A stretch of DNA of 7,014 bases from NCBI GenBank assembly GCA_034717985.1, contig JAYEMH010000040.1, forward strand, positions 2,174 to 9,187. Direction: 5' to 3'. This DNA is from JAYEMH01 sp034717985 [NCBI: Candidatus Ratteibacteria bacterium] (GTDB taxonomy: Bacteria > CAZDME01 > JAYEMH01). The translations under genes and the position numbers were made by a program. Shown in pieces: positions 1 to 6,729 of the stretch. Under the pieces are notes generated by a model. The model did no database searches, had not been told where the DNA came from, and saw only the letters and a list, made by a program, of their open reading frames with translations. The stretch's first letter is position 1, and the number at the start of each line of letters is the position of its first letter.

Positions 1-143
1 ACAGAGGACACAGAGAGAAAAAAACAAAAGACAAACTACAGATAAACACAGGTGAACACAGAAACAAAATCAAAAGAGAAAGAATTTAACCACAGAGGAC
101 ACAGAGAGAAAAAAACAAAAGACAAACCACAGATAAACACGAG
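1..143. repeat. Direct repeat pair built from CACAGAG and CACAGAT units
   Basis: Positions 1-49 recur at 92-140 with one mismatch (T37 against C128), an offset of 91 nt; the first copy may extend left of the window. Each copy joins two short-period blocks through an A-rich linker. The first block has a 9-nt period (ACCACAGAG then GACACAGAG at 89-106; partial copy at 1-15). The second has a 10-nt period: in copy A the TAC/CAC cores begin at 37, 47 and 57, and in copy B at 128 and 138. No gene is visible here. Similar CACAGAG and CACAGAT strings are, to my knowledge, common intergenic repeats in many environmental bacterial genomes. Their function is unknown to me. The repeat itself is read directly from the sequence; any mobility is inference. 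Confidence 0.85.
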
Positions 144-192
144 AAATAAATAAAAAGTCAAAATGGCAAAGGAAAAAGGAAACAAAAAAATA

Positions 193-219
193 ACCACGAA
201 GAACACGAAGACCACGAAG
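193..219. repeat. Three tandem 9-nt CACGAAG units
   Basis: ACCACGAAG, AACACGAAG and ACCACGAAG lie back to back, differing at one position. They share the CAC-purine-rich unit plan and the 9-nt period of the CACAGAG blocks upstream, so this looks like a third relative in the same intergenic mosaic. The array ends 21 nt before the aroB start codon, so it would lie in the aroB leader if the promoter is upstream. No promoter hexamers can be made out in positions 1-240, partly because the + strand there has almost no T. Confidence 0.8.
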
Positions 220-240
220 GAAAATAAATAAAAAAAGAAA

Positions 241-1323
241 ATGAAAAAAAATAAAACCCTGGCAGTAAAATTAGGCCCGCGGAGTTATTCGATTATCATC
301 GGAAAAGGAAATTTAAGCGAGGCCGGTGAAGAGATTAAAAAATTATCCCCGGGGTCAAAAGGGCTGATTGTGACCAATCCGACCGTTAAGTTGCTTTATG
401 CCAAAGCGCTCCTTCGGAGTTTAAAGAAAGCAGGATTCGAAATTTACTTAAAAACAGTACCCGACGGCGAAGAATACAAATCGTTCCACCAGCTTAAAAA
501 AATTTACGATGTTTTAATGCGCCGTCATTTTGAACGGAATTCGTTTATTATTGCCCTTGGAGGCGGGGTTATCGGCGATTTAGCCGGTTTTGCCGCCGCT
601 ACCTATGCCCGCGGGATCCCCTTTATCCAGATACCAACGACTTTATTAGCCCAGGTAGACAGCAGTGTGGGGGGCAAAGTGGCGGTTAACCATCCTTTAG
701 GCAAAAATATGATTGGCGCTTTCTATCAGCCCAGGCTGGTTTTAATTGACCTAACCCTGCTGGCGACCCTTGCTCGGGGCGAGCTGAAAAACGGCCTGGC
801 GGAAGTTGTCAAGTACGGGGTGATATGGGACAGCCGCTTGTTTCATTTCCTGGAACAGCATATACAGAAAATTATGCATTATGATTTTAGCTGTTTGGAA
901 CACCTCGTTTTTCGCTCCTGCCAGATTAAGGCCATGGTGGTATCCCGCGACGAGAAAGAGCATAAATTAAGGACCATTTTGAATTTTGGCCACACCCTGG
1001 GACATGCCCTGGAATCACTGGAAGGCTATAAAAAACTGTCTCACGGGGAGGCGATATCAATTGGTATGATATTTGCCGGAAGGCTGGCTCAACAAATGAA
1101 AATATTCTCCCGGAAGGAGGCGGAAAGATTGGTCCGGCTTCTTGGACGCATCGGCCTTCCTACCCGGCTGAAAATTAAAAAGATAGACGAAGTTTTGCCC
1201 TATCTCCTTTCCGATAAAAAGGTAAAGAGAGGCAAGATTCGCTTTGTTCTTCCCCGGAAAGTCGGCCGGGTTTCTGTCAGGGCGGTTTCCCCGGCGGCTC
1301 TGCAAAAGGCGATAAAAAAATGA
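241..1323 (+). CDS. aroB: 3-dehydroquinate synthase
   Basis: This enzyme converts DAHP to 3-dehydroquinate, the second step of the shikimate pathway to aromatic amino acids, in the cytoplasm with NAD and a divalent metal. The 360 aa length is normal for the family. The glycine-rich NAD-binding stretch GGGVIGDLAGFAAATYARG is at 107-125, followed by IPTTLLAQVDSSVGGK (131-146) and the NHPLGKNMIGAFYQP segment (150-164). The expected metal ligands are E188 (GLAEVVKYG), H251 (FGHTLGHA) and H268 (SHGEA); their spacing of 63 and 17 residues equals that of characterised AroB proteins. The start is the ATG at 241: an in-frame stop lies at 229-231 and no other start intervenes. Shine-Dalgarno pairing is weak (AAAGAAA just upstream; AAGG only about 20 nt away). 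It is the first gene of a tight four-gene run, and its stop overlaps the next start (ATGA). Confidence 0.97.
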   Translation: MKKNKTLAVKLGPRSYSIIIGKGNLSEAGEEIKKLSPGSKGLIVTNPTVKLLYAKALLRSLKKAGFEIYLKTVPDGEEYKSFHQLKKIYDVLMRRHFERNSFIIALGGGVIGDLAGFAAATYARGIPFIQIPTTLLAQVDSSVGGKVAVNHPLGKNMIGAFYQPRLVLIDLTLLATLARGELKNGLAEVVKYGVIWDSRLFHFLEQHIQKIMHYDFSCLEHLVFRSCQIKAMVVSRDEKEHKLRTILNFGHTLGHALESLEGYKKLSHGEAISIGMIFAGRLAQQMKIFSRKEAERLVRLLGRIGLPTRLKIKKIDEVLPYLLSDKKVKRGKIRFVLPRKVGRVSVRAVSPAALQKAIKK

Positions 1324-2768
1324 AGTTCATTTCTTTTATCTGTATTGCCGCCGTATTCCTCATTGGCCGGCCGGTTAATCTTTCGGCCGATGAGCTTTTG
1401 CTGGCAAACGGACAGGTATTAAAGGGAAGAATTATCAAAAAAACTCCCGGGGAGATATGGTTAGAGGTTTGCGGCGGGACAATTGCCGTAAAAAGGGATC
1501 AAATATCGTCAATAGAAGCAGTTTCCTTAAAAGAGAATTATCTTTTTCTGGCCGATGAATATAAAGCCGTGAATAACGGTCTTCAAGCCCGGCGGTATTA
1601 TAACCTGGCTTTAACGGTTGACCCGGCCTGCCCAAAGGCGGAAAGAGGCCTGGCCCGCTTAAAAAAAAGTGAGAACCTGGTTCAGGATTTAGCCGAAAAA
1701 AAAGAAAAGCAAATTTTAGAATTGAATGAACTGGCCCTGCAGGAAAGCGGCCGGGAAAATTATTCCAAGTCACTGGATTATCTTCAAAAAGCCCGCCGGC
1801 TTGATAAAAAGAATAAATTGACCCGGGAGAACTTGGTTCAGGTTTATCTGAATTACAGCTGGCAGCTCTTTCGGTCAGGAAAAAAATCAGCGGCGATTAA
1901 ACTGCTGTATGAGGCCGAAAAGCTTTTACCCGAAAATATGGAATTGCCGGTTCTTTTAGGTGAATTTTACCTTCGGGATGATAATTTAGATAAGGCCATT
2001 GACATCTGGGAAGAAGCGCTCAGAAAATTGCCGGGCAGTCCCCATCTGCAAAGCCGATTGGAATCCGTCTATCGCCTGAAAAGCGGGAAGCCGCTTGATA
2101 TTTATTATTCGGATAACCTGTTTCGTTTCAAGCCGTCCGGTAATTTAAACGCCGAAAGCAAGGCCCTTTTAGACCGGATAATAGATATTTTTGCGGCGGT
2201 GGGGGGGGATTTGGGTTCCAGCCTGTATTACTACCCGCCGAAAATTAGCACGGTGATTGTCTATGCTAATGATTCGATTGCGCCGGTTATTTCCTCAGGA
2301 ATGATTTTTAATGACCGGGAGATAGTTGTTTCCCTGCCGGTTTTTAAAAATGCCCCGCCGGGAAAAATTGAATCCAGGGTAATTTATGCATCCACCTGTC
2401 TTTTCCTTCATTCGCTAATGGGGGATAACTCTCCCGGCTGGCTGAAAGAGGGCTATGCCCTTTATCGCAGCGGCGTTAGCTTCGACGACCGAATATTGAA
2501 AGATGCTCTGGCGGGAAAAACTTTCTATAAATTACGGAAGGTTAACGATTTTCTGCGAAACAAGCGTTCAGGCGAGCGGCAGAAAATGGTTGAGGCGGAG
2601 TGCCTGAGTTTTGTTTCTTTTCTGATTGATAATTTTGGCGAGAGATTTCTTTTTGATACCTTTAAGGAAATTGCCCAGGGAACCGATTATGAAGATGCCT
2701 TTGAGACCTTTTTTGCCTGGGACATATATCAACTCGAGAAGCAATGGGTTGACTCATTAGGGGGATGA
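1320..2768 (+). CDS. Exported TPR protein with degenerate peptidase-MA-like domain
   Basis: The specific function is not known. The protein (482 aa) begins with a probable signal peptide: a Lys-led hydrophobic run at 3-16 and a likely cleavage site after LSA at 21-23, so it should act outside the cytoplasmic membrane. Residues about 24-68 form a small beta-rich domain (DELLLANGQVLKGRI onward) of the kind seen at the start of secreted TPR proteins. Helical TPR-like repeats follow at roughly 73-105, 133-165, 170-203 and 205-240. The C-terminal part (about 258-480) resembles the peptidase MA-like gluzincin domain: PGWLKEGYALY at 372-382 matches the second-glutamate motif (usually PxWLxEGxAxY). 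The place where HExxH belongs reads YASTC (356-360), so both zinc histidines and the catalytic glutamate appear to be lost. A scaffold or binding role is therefore more likely than proteolysis. The start overlaps the aroB stop by 4 nt, implying coupled translation; dprA begins 1 nt after its stop. Confidence 0.85.
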   Translation: MKFISFICIAAVFLIGRPVNLSADELLLANGQVLKGRIIKKTPGEIWLEVCGGTIAVKRDQISSIEAVSLKENYLFLADEYKAVNNGLQARRYYNLALTVDPACPKAERGLARLKKSENLVQDLAEKKEKQILELNELALQESGRENYSKSLDYLQKARRLDKKNKLTRENLVQVYLNYSWQLFRSGKKSAAIKLLYEAEKLLPENMELPVLLGEFYLRDDNLDKAIDIWEEALRKLPGSPHLQSRLESVYRLKSGKPLDIYYSDNLFRFKPSGNLNAESKALLDRIIDIFAAVGGDLGSSLYYYPPKISTVIVYANDSIAPVISSGMIFNDREIVVSLPVFKNAPPGKIESRVIYASTCLFLHSLMGDNSPGWLKEGYALYRSGVSFDDRILKDALAGKTFYKLRKVNDFLRNKRSGERQKMVEAECLSFVSFLIDNFGERFLFDTFKEIAQGTDYEDAFETFFAWDIYQLEKQWVDSLGG

Positions 2769-2769
2769 A

Positions 2770-3669
2770 ATGCTTCGGAGAAGAGAAGCTTTAATACTGC
2801 TTAATATGATTCCCGGCTTTGGGATGAAAAAATACGAACAGCTTCTTCAATCATTCGCCGGGGTAGAACTTGTTTTTGAGGCCGGGAGAAGGACGCTTGA
2901 GGAAAAACGCTTAAGCCGGTTCCTGATTGAAAGAATTTTGAAGCTTCAAGCGGTTAATCCTCAGGATGAGCTCGAAAAAAGCCGGAAGGCGGGAGTAAAA
3001 ATTGTTACTTATCTGGATGAAGATTATCCTTTGGCGCTCAGGCAAATTTTTAGTCCGCCGCTGGTTTTATATATCAAGGGAGAATATATAGCCGAAGACC
3101 AGCTCGCCCTGGCGATAGTCGGTTCCCGGAAGCCGTCAATTTACGGCCGGATGACGGCTGAAAAACTGTCCGGCGAATTGGTCAGAAGAAATATCACCGT
3201 GGTTAGCGGCCTGGCCAGGGGTATTGATACCTGCGCTCACCGGGGAGCTTTAAAAGGCAAAGGCAGGACTATCGCCGTATTAGGCAGCGGTCTGGGGCGA
3301 TTTTATCCGCCGGAGAACGAAAAATTAGCCGGGGAGATTTCCGAAAACGGACTGGTTGTATCTGAATTTCCGTATGATTGCCCGCCTTCTCCGGCAAATT
3401 TTCCGCGAAGAAACCGGCTGGTAAGCGGATTTTCTTTAGGTATCGTGGTGGTGGAAGCGGCGAAAAAAAGCGGGGCTTTGATTACCGCTAATTTCGGTTT
3501 GGAACAGGGCCGGGAGATTTTTGCCGTCCCAGGCAAGATAGATTCACCCACCAGCGCCGGGACCCATCGTTTAATTAAAGACGGGGCAAAAATAGTTAGT
3601 AAGGTGGAAGATATTTTAGAGGAGTTGAATATAGAAGGTGATATTAACAAATTACTGTTAAAGGTTTGA
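2770..3669 (+). CDS. dprA: DNA-processing protein DprA (Smf), without winged-helix tail
   Basis: DprA binds incoming single-stranded DNA in the cytoplasm and loads RecA onto it during natural transformation; the gene is also widespread in bacteria not known to be competent. This 299-aa protein has an N-terminal helical HhH/SAM-like part (about 1-60, NMIPGFGMKKYEQLL) and then the Rossmann-like core. Core motifs are GSRKPSIYG (118-126), SGLARGID (146-153), FPRRNRLVSG (211-220), EAAKKSGALITA (229-240), GREIFAVPG (247-255) and GTHRLIKDGA (264-273). It ends about 20 residues after the core, so the C-terminal winged-helix domain of many DprA proteins (total often near 360 aa) is absent; short forms without it are known. 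AGGGGG six nt or so upstream supports the ATG at 2770. The ATG at 2765 is out of frame. The gene lies 1 nt after the TPR gene and 21 nt before topA, the usual dprA-topA order. Confidence 0.96.
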   Translation: MLRRREALILLNMIPGFGMKKYEQLLQSFAGVELVFEAGRRTLEEKRLSRFLIERILKLQAVNPQDELEKSRKAGVKIVTYLDEDYPLALRQIFSPPLVLYIKGEYIAEDQLALAIVGSRKPSIYGRMTAEKLSGELVRRNITVVSGLARGIDTCAHRGALKGKGRTIAVLGSGLGRFYPPENEKLAGEISENGLVVSEFPYDCPPSPANFPRRNRLVSGFSLGIVVVEAAKKSGALITANFGLEQGREIFAVPGKIDSPTSAGTHRLIKDGAKIVSKVEDILEELNIEGDINKLLLKV

Positions 3670-3690
3670 TTCAAACAAAAAAAGGAAATT

Positions 3691-5769
3691 ATGGATAAAA
3701 CTCTGGTTATTGTCGAGTCTCCGGCAAAAGTAAAAACAATCGAAAAATTTCTCAAAAAAGATTTTATTGTCCAGTTCTGCCTGGGGCATTTGGTTGATTT
3801 GCCGTTGAAAGAACTGGGGATTGAGATCGAAGACGGTTTTCGGCCGCGTTACGTGGTTATCCCGAAGCGGAAGAAGGTCCTGGCGCAGCTTAAGGAAGAT
3901 GCTAAAAAAGCCCGGAAGATATTTATTGCCACCGACCCTGACCGGGAAGGAGAAGCGATGGCATGGCATCTTTCCAACCAGTTGAAGAAATCCTGTCCGC
4001 AAATTTTTCGGGTTTCATTTAATGAAATAACCCAGCGTTCGGTTTTGAAAGCAATAGGCAACCCGGGCGATATCAACCGGGATAAAGTGAATGCCCAGCA
4101 GGCCCGGCGGATTCTTGACCGAATTGTCGGCTACCGGCTAAGTCCTTTGCTCTGGGCTAAGGTAAGTAAAGGATTGAGCGCCGGCCGGGTCCAGTCGGTG
4201 GCCGTTCGCTTAATCTGCGAGCGGGAGGCGAAAATAAAAAGTTTCCTCCCTCAGGAATACTGGATTATAGAGGCGGAACTTGAGAAAAAAGGCTATCCGG
4301 CTTTCCGGGCAAAGCTTGCTAAACGCGGCGATGAAAAGATAAATATCCCTGATGAAAAGGCGGCCGGTAAAATTATCAATGAGCTAAAATCAGAATCTTT
4401 CCTGGTTTCTGAGATTGAAAAAAAGGAAACAAAAAGGTCTCCATCCCCTCCTTATACGACCAGCTCCCTGCAGCAGGAAGCGGCCTCCCGTTTGGGATTT
4501 TCGGCTAAGTTTACCATGGGCCTCGCCCAGCAGCTCTACGAAGGGATAGAATTAGGAAAGGAAGGCAGTGTCGGTTTAATAACCTATATGAGAACCGATT
4601 CAGTGCGGATTGCCCGGGAAGCCCAGACGGATGCCAGAAAATTTATCAGCCGCCGCTTGGGCCAGGAATATCTTCCGGAATCTTCCCCGCACTATAAATC
4701 TAAAAAGGGAGCGCAGGGGGCGCATGAGGCAATTCGGCCGACAACGGTCGAGCGGGAGCCGCAGGGAATAGAAAAATTCCTTACCCCCCAGCAGTTTAAG
4801 CTCTATAAGCTGATTTGGAATCGTTTTATGGCTTCGCAGATGAAACCGGCCCTCATAGAAACCACCGCGGCCAATATTAAGGCCAAAAATTATATTTTCC
4901 GGGCCTCTTCCAGCCAGGTTAAATTCCCGGGCTATCAAAAAGTGTATAAAGCCGAACAAAAAAATGAGGAGAAAGTATTGCTGCCTCCGTTGAACCCTCA
5001 GGAGAAACTTAAACTTTGCGCCCTGGAGCCGGCTCAGAATTTCACCAGCCCTTCTCCCCGGTACAATGAAGCCGGCCTGGTCCGGATACTGGAAGAAAAA
5101 GGGATTGGCCGTCCCAGCACTTATGCCAGTATCGTCTCGACCATACAGCAAAGGGATTATGTCCGCAAGGATAGCGGCCGCTTCTATCCGACGGAGTTAG
5201 GTGTTTTGATTAACGATTTGCTGGTAAAAAGTTTTCCGGATATACTTGAGGTGGAATTTACGGCCAGTTTGGAAAATGAACTTGACAAGGTAGAAGAGGG
5301 GAAGCTTGACTGGAAGGTTGTTTTAAAAAAATTCTATAAGCCGTTTCAAAACGAGTTGGAAAAAGCGAAAAAGAAGCTAAAAAAGGTTAACCACGTAGAA
5401 GTTACCGATGAGGTCTGTGATAAATGCGGACGGAAAATGGTTATAAAAATGGGGAGATTCGGCAAATTTCTGGCTTGTTCAGGCTTTCCTTCCTGTAAGA
5501 ACAGCCGCTCCGTTACTTTAGGCATTCCCTGTCCCGAAGCCGATTGCCTGGGGGAGCTGGTGGAAAGACGAAGCAAAAAGGGCCAGGTTTTTTACGGGTG
5601 CAGTGAATACCCCAAATGTAAATTTGCCATGAGACAAAAACCGATTAAAAAGGTTTGTCCTCAATGCGGAGCGGTATTTCTAATTGAAAAAAGAAATAGA
5701 AACAGCCATTATTACAAATGCATAGGCAAAAATTGTTCTTACTGGGAAGAGGTTAAGATGGAAAAATAG
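3691..5769 (+). CDS. topA: DNA topoisomerase I (type IA)
   Basis: This enzyme relaxes negative supercoils by cutting one strand, passing the other and resealing, with Mg2+ and a tyrosine-DNA intermediate. The 692 aa length is typical for a bacterial TopA with zinc ribbons. The TOPRIM domain carries E9 (VIVESPAKVKTI) and the DxDxE acidic triad D82, D84 and E86 (TDPDREGEA). The active-site tyrosine is Y299 in ITYMRTDS, with R301 next to it. HEAIRPT (345-351) and GIGRPSTYA (471-479) are further family signatures. Three four-cysteine zinc ribbons end the protein: C576/C579/C596/C602, C614/C619/C637/C643 and C656/C659/C677/C682, all complete. The ATG at 3691 is preceded by AAAGGA with a 4-nt gap. 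It follows dprA by 21 nt and is the last gene of the compact operon; no clear hairpin-plus-T-run terminator is visible behind it. Confidence 0.98.
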   Translation: MDKTLVIVESPAKVKTIEKFLKKDFIVQFCLGHLVDLPLKELGIEIEDGFRPRYVVIPKRKKVLAQLKEDAKKARKIFIATDPDREGEAMAWHLSNQLKKSCPQIFRVSFNEITQRSVLKAIGNPGDINRDKVNAQQARRILDRIVGYRLSPLLWAKVSKGLSAGRVQSVAVRLICEREAKIKSFLPQEYWIIEAELEKKGYPAFRAKLAKRGDEKINIPDEKAAGKIINELKSESFLVSEIEKKETKRSPSPPYTTSSLQQEAASRLGFSAKFTMGLAQQLYEGIELGKEGSVGLITYMRTDSVRIAREAQTDARKFISRRLGQEYLPESSPHYKSKKGAQGAHEAIRPTTVEREPQGIEKFLTPQQFKLYKLIWNRFMASQMKPALIETTAANIKAKNYIFRASSSQVKFPGYQKVYKAEQKNEEKVLLPPLNPQEKLKLCALEPAQNFTSPSPRYNEAGLVRILEEKGIGRPSTYASIVSTIQQRDYVRKDSGRFYPTELGVLINDLLVKSFPDILEVEFTASLENELDKVEEGKLDWKVVLKKFYKPFQNELEKAKKKLKKVNHVEVTDEVCDKCGRKMVIKMGRFGKFLACSGFPSCKNSRSVTLGIPCPEADCLGELVERRSKKGQVFYGCSEYPKCKFAMRQKPIKKVCPQCGAVFLIEKRNRNSHYYKCIGKNCSYWEEVKMEK

Positions 5770-5788
5770 AAAGAACCCGAGAAAAAAC

Positions 5789-5818
5789 TTGACAATTCAA
5801 ACCGTCAATCACTATACT
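5789..5818 (+). promoter_or_regulatory. Sigma70-type promoter ahead of the toxin-antitoxin pair
   Basis: TTGACA (5789-5794, perfect -35 consensus) and TATACT (5813-5818, five of six matches to TATAAT) are separated by 18 nt. Transcription would start near 5825 and leave a leader of about 35 nt before the ATG at 5861. The site lies in the 91-nt gap after topA and points into the two-gene module. A TTGAC (5789-5793) / GTCAA (5804-5808) dyad overlaps the -35 box and could be an operator, but five-base arms are weak evidence. Confidence 0.75.
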
Positions 5819-5860
5819 AATTTTGGTTTACTGCGTTAAAGAAAGACAGTTAAGGCAGGG

Positions 5861-6163
5861 ATGAAAAAGTTACCTAAATTTCTGAAGAAATATTTTTGGG
5901 ATGTAGATTTTGGAAAGATTGATACAAAAGCATATTCTCGGGATGTATTGGCGAGATTGCTTGAATATGGTGACAAAGAGGCAATTTGTTGGATTAAAAA
6001 AAGTTTTACCAAACATCAGATTGCGGATGTTTTATTTCATTATCGCATTGTTTCACCAAAGAGCGCAAATTTTTGGGCAATTATTTTTAATATCGATAAA
6101 AGAAAGGTCCTATGTTTACAAAAACGTTATTTGGAAATACGAAGAAGGCACTGGCCATATTAG
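5861..6163 (+). CDS. Small DUF6922-type protein, probable antitoxin
   Basis: This is a 100-aa protein with no enzyme motif. Its features match my recollection of the DUF6922 family, whose members are encoded directly before AbiEii-type nucleotidyltransferases. These features are PKFLKKYFWDVDF at 5-17, an ARLLEYGDKEAICWI helix at about 31-45, and SPKSANFWA at 65-73. By position, size and pairing it is the likely antitoxin of the next gene; that role is inference. It is mostly helical with many lysines, and no membrane segment or signal peptide is seen. The ATG at 5861 is chosen because an in-frame stop lies at 5837-5839 with no ATG between, and AAGG (5852-5855) sits 5 nt upstream. The last 17 codons overlap the toxin gene (6112-6163) in another frame, and these residues (LEIRRRHWPY) fall outside the recognisable family region. 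Composition is more AT-rich than topA, suggesting transfer. Confidence 0.8.
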   Translation: MKKLPKFLKKYFWDVDFGKIDTKAYSRDVLARLLEYGDKEAICWIKKSFTKHQIADVLFHYRIVSPKSANFWAIIFNIDKRKVLCLQKRYLEIRRRHWPY

Positions 6164-6729
6164 GCAAATCGCACTTGATGAATGATGCATATTTGGCGGG
6201 CGGTACGGCCTGTGCTTTGCAGATAGGACATAGAATTTCCGTGGATTTGGATTTTTTTACCGCAAGGGAATTTGATCCCAAAGAATTAATCCGATCTCTG
6301 AAAGGAATTGGTAAGTTTGAAGTGGAGAAGCAAAGTTGGGGAACTATCATGGGGACCCTGGAGGGAATAAGGTTTAGCCTTTTTGTTTATAAGTATCCCG
6401 CTTTGTTCCCGTATAAAGCAATGTTTCAAATCAATATTCTTGATTTACGGGATATTGCAGCGATGAAGATAGACGCTATTAGCACAAGGGGAATTAAGAG
6501 AGATTTTATAGACCTTTATTTTATATGCCAAGAAGGGATATCTTTGAAGGAAGCATTATCGTTTTATGACCGTAAATATGGAACTTCAGCTTCTCAGATT
6601 GTTCATATACAAAAGAGCTTAGTTTATTTCATAGATGCCGAAGCAACTACCGTGCCAAAGATGTTAAGAAAAGCAGATTGGAGAAAGATAAAGGAATATT
6701 TCCAGAATGAAGTGAGGAAATTGGTGTGA
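6112..6729 (+). CDS. AbiEii/AbiGii-type nucleotidyltransferase, probable toxin
   Basis: This 205-aa protein belongs by motif to the AbiEii/AbiGii toxin family (DUF1814, polymerase-beta-like nucleotidyltransferases). Motif I is AGGTACALQ (29-37). Motif II is GHRISVDLDFF (39-49) with catalytic acids D45 and D47. The later family signature is seen as DLRDIAAMKIDAI (111-123) followed by RGIKRDFIDLYFI (126-138), containing K119, R126, R130, D131 and D134. Family members act as growth-inhibiting toxins or in phage abortive infection; relatives of the MenT type transfer nucleotides to tRNA ends. The actual substrate here is unknown. It is shorter than classical AbiEii (about 300 aa) but carries all the core motifs. 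AAAGG (6103-6107) lies 4 nt before the ATG. The gene overlaps the putative antitoxin gene by 52 nt and the recombinase GTG by 4 nt, so the three are likely co-translated. Confidence 0.88.
   Translation: MFTKTLFGNTKKALAILGKSHLMNDAYLAGGTACALQIGHRISVDLDFFTAREFDPKELIRSLKGIGKFEVEKQSWGTIMGTLEGIRFSLFVYKYPALFPYKAMFQINILDLRDIAAMKIDAISTRGIKRDFIDLYFICQEGISLKEALSFYDRKYGTSASQIVHIQKSLVYFIDAEATTVPKMLRKADWRKIKEYFQNEVRKLV

Noticed and set aside
1-219. CRISPR array suggested by regularly repeated units
   Set aside because: The units are only 9-10 nt, partly back to back, with A-rich linkers in place of unique spacers of constant length, and no cas genes are present.
3664-3676. GTTTGA-T-TCAAAC palindrome between dprA and topA as a terminator
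   Set aside because: The loop is one base, there is no T run after it (A-rich follows), and topA starts 15 nt later. It may be a chance dyad.
4600-5151. 183-aa open frame on the - strand within topA
   Set aside because: It is antisense to highly conserved topA sequence and shows no family motif or ribosome site of its own. The other antisense frames in aroB, the TPR gene, dprA and topA are rejected for the same reason.
5770-5860. Rho-independent terminator for topA
   Set aside because: No GC-rich hairpin followed by T residues can be found; the gap holds the TA promoter and leader only.
5910-6185. 91-aa open frame on the + strand overlapping the DUF6922-type gene
   Set aside because: It is an out-of-frame shadow. 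The 5861-6163 frame has family-like motifs and a better ribosome binding site.
5770-6729. Transposon or integron boundaries around the TA block
   Set aside because: I could find no terminal inverted repeats, target-site duplication or attC-like hairpin at either edge, so acquisition is inferred from composition and context only.
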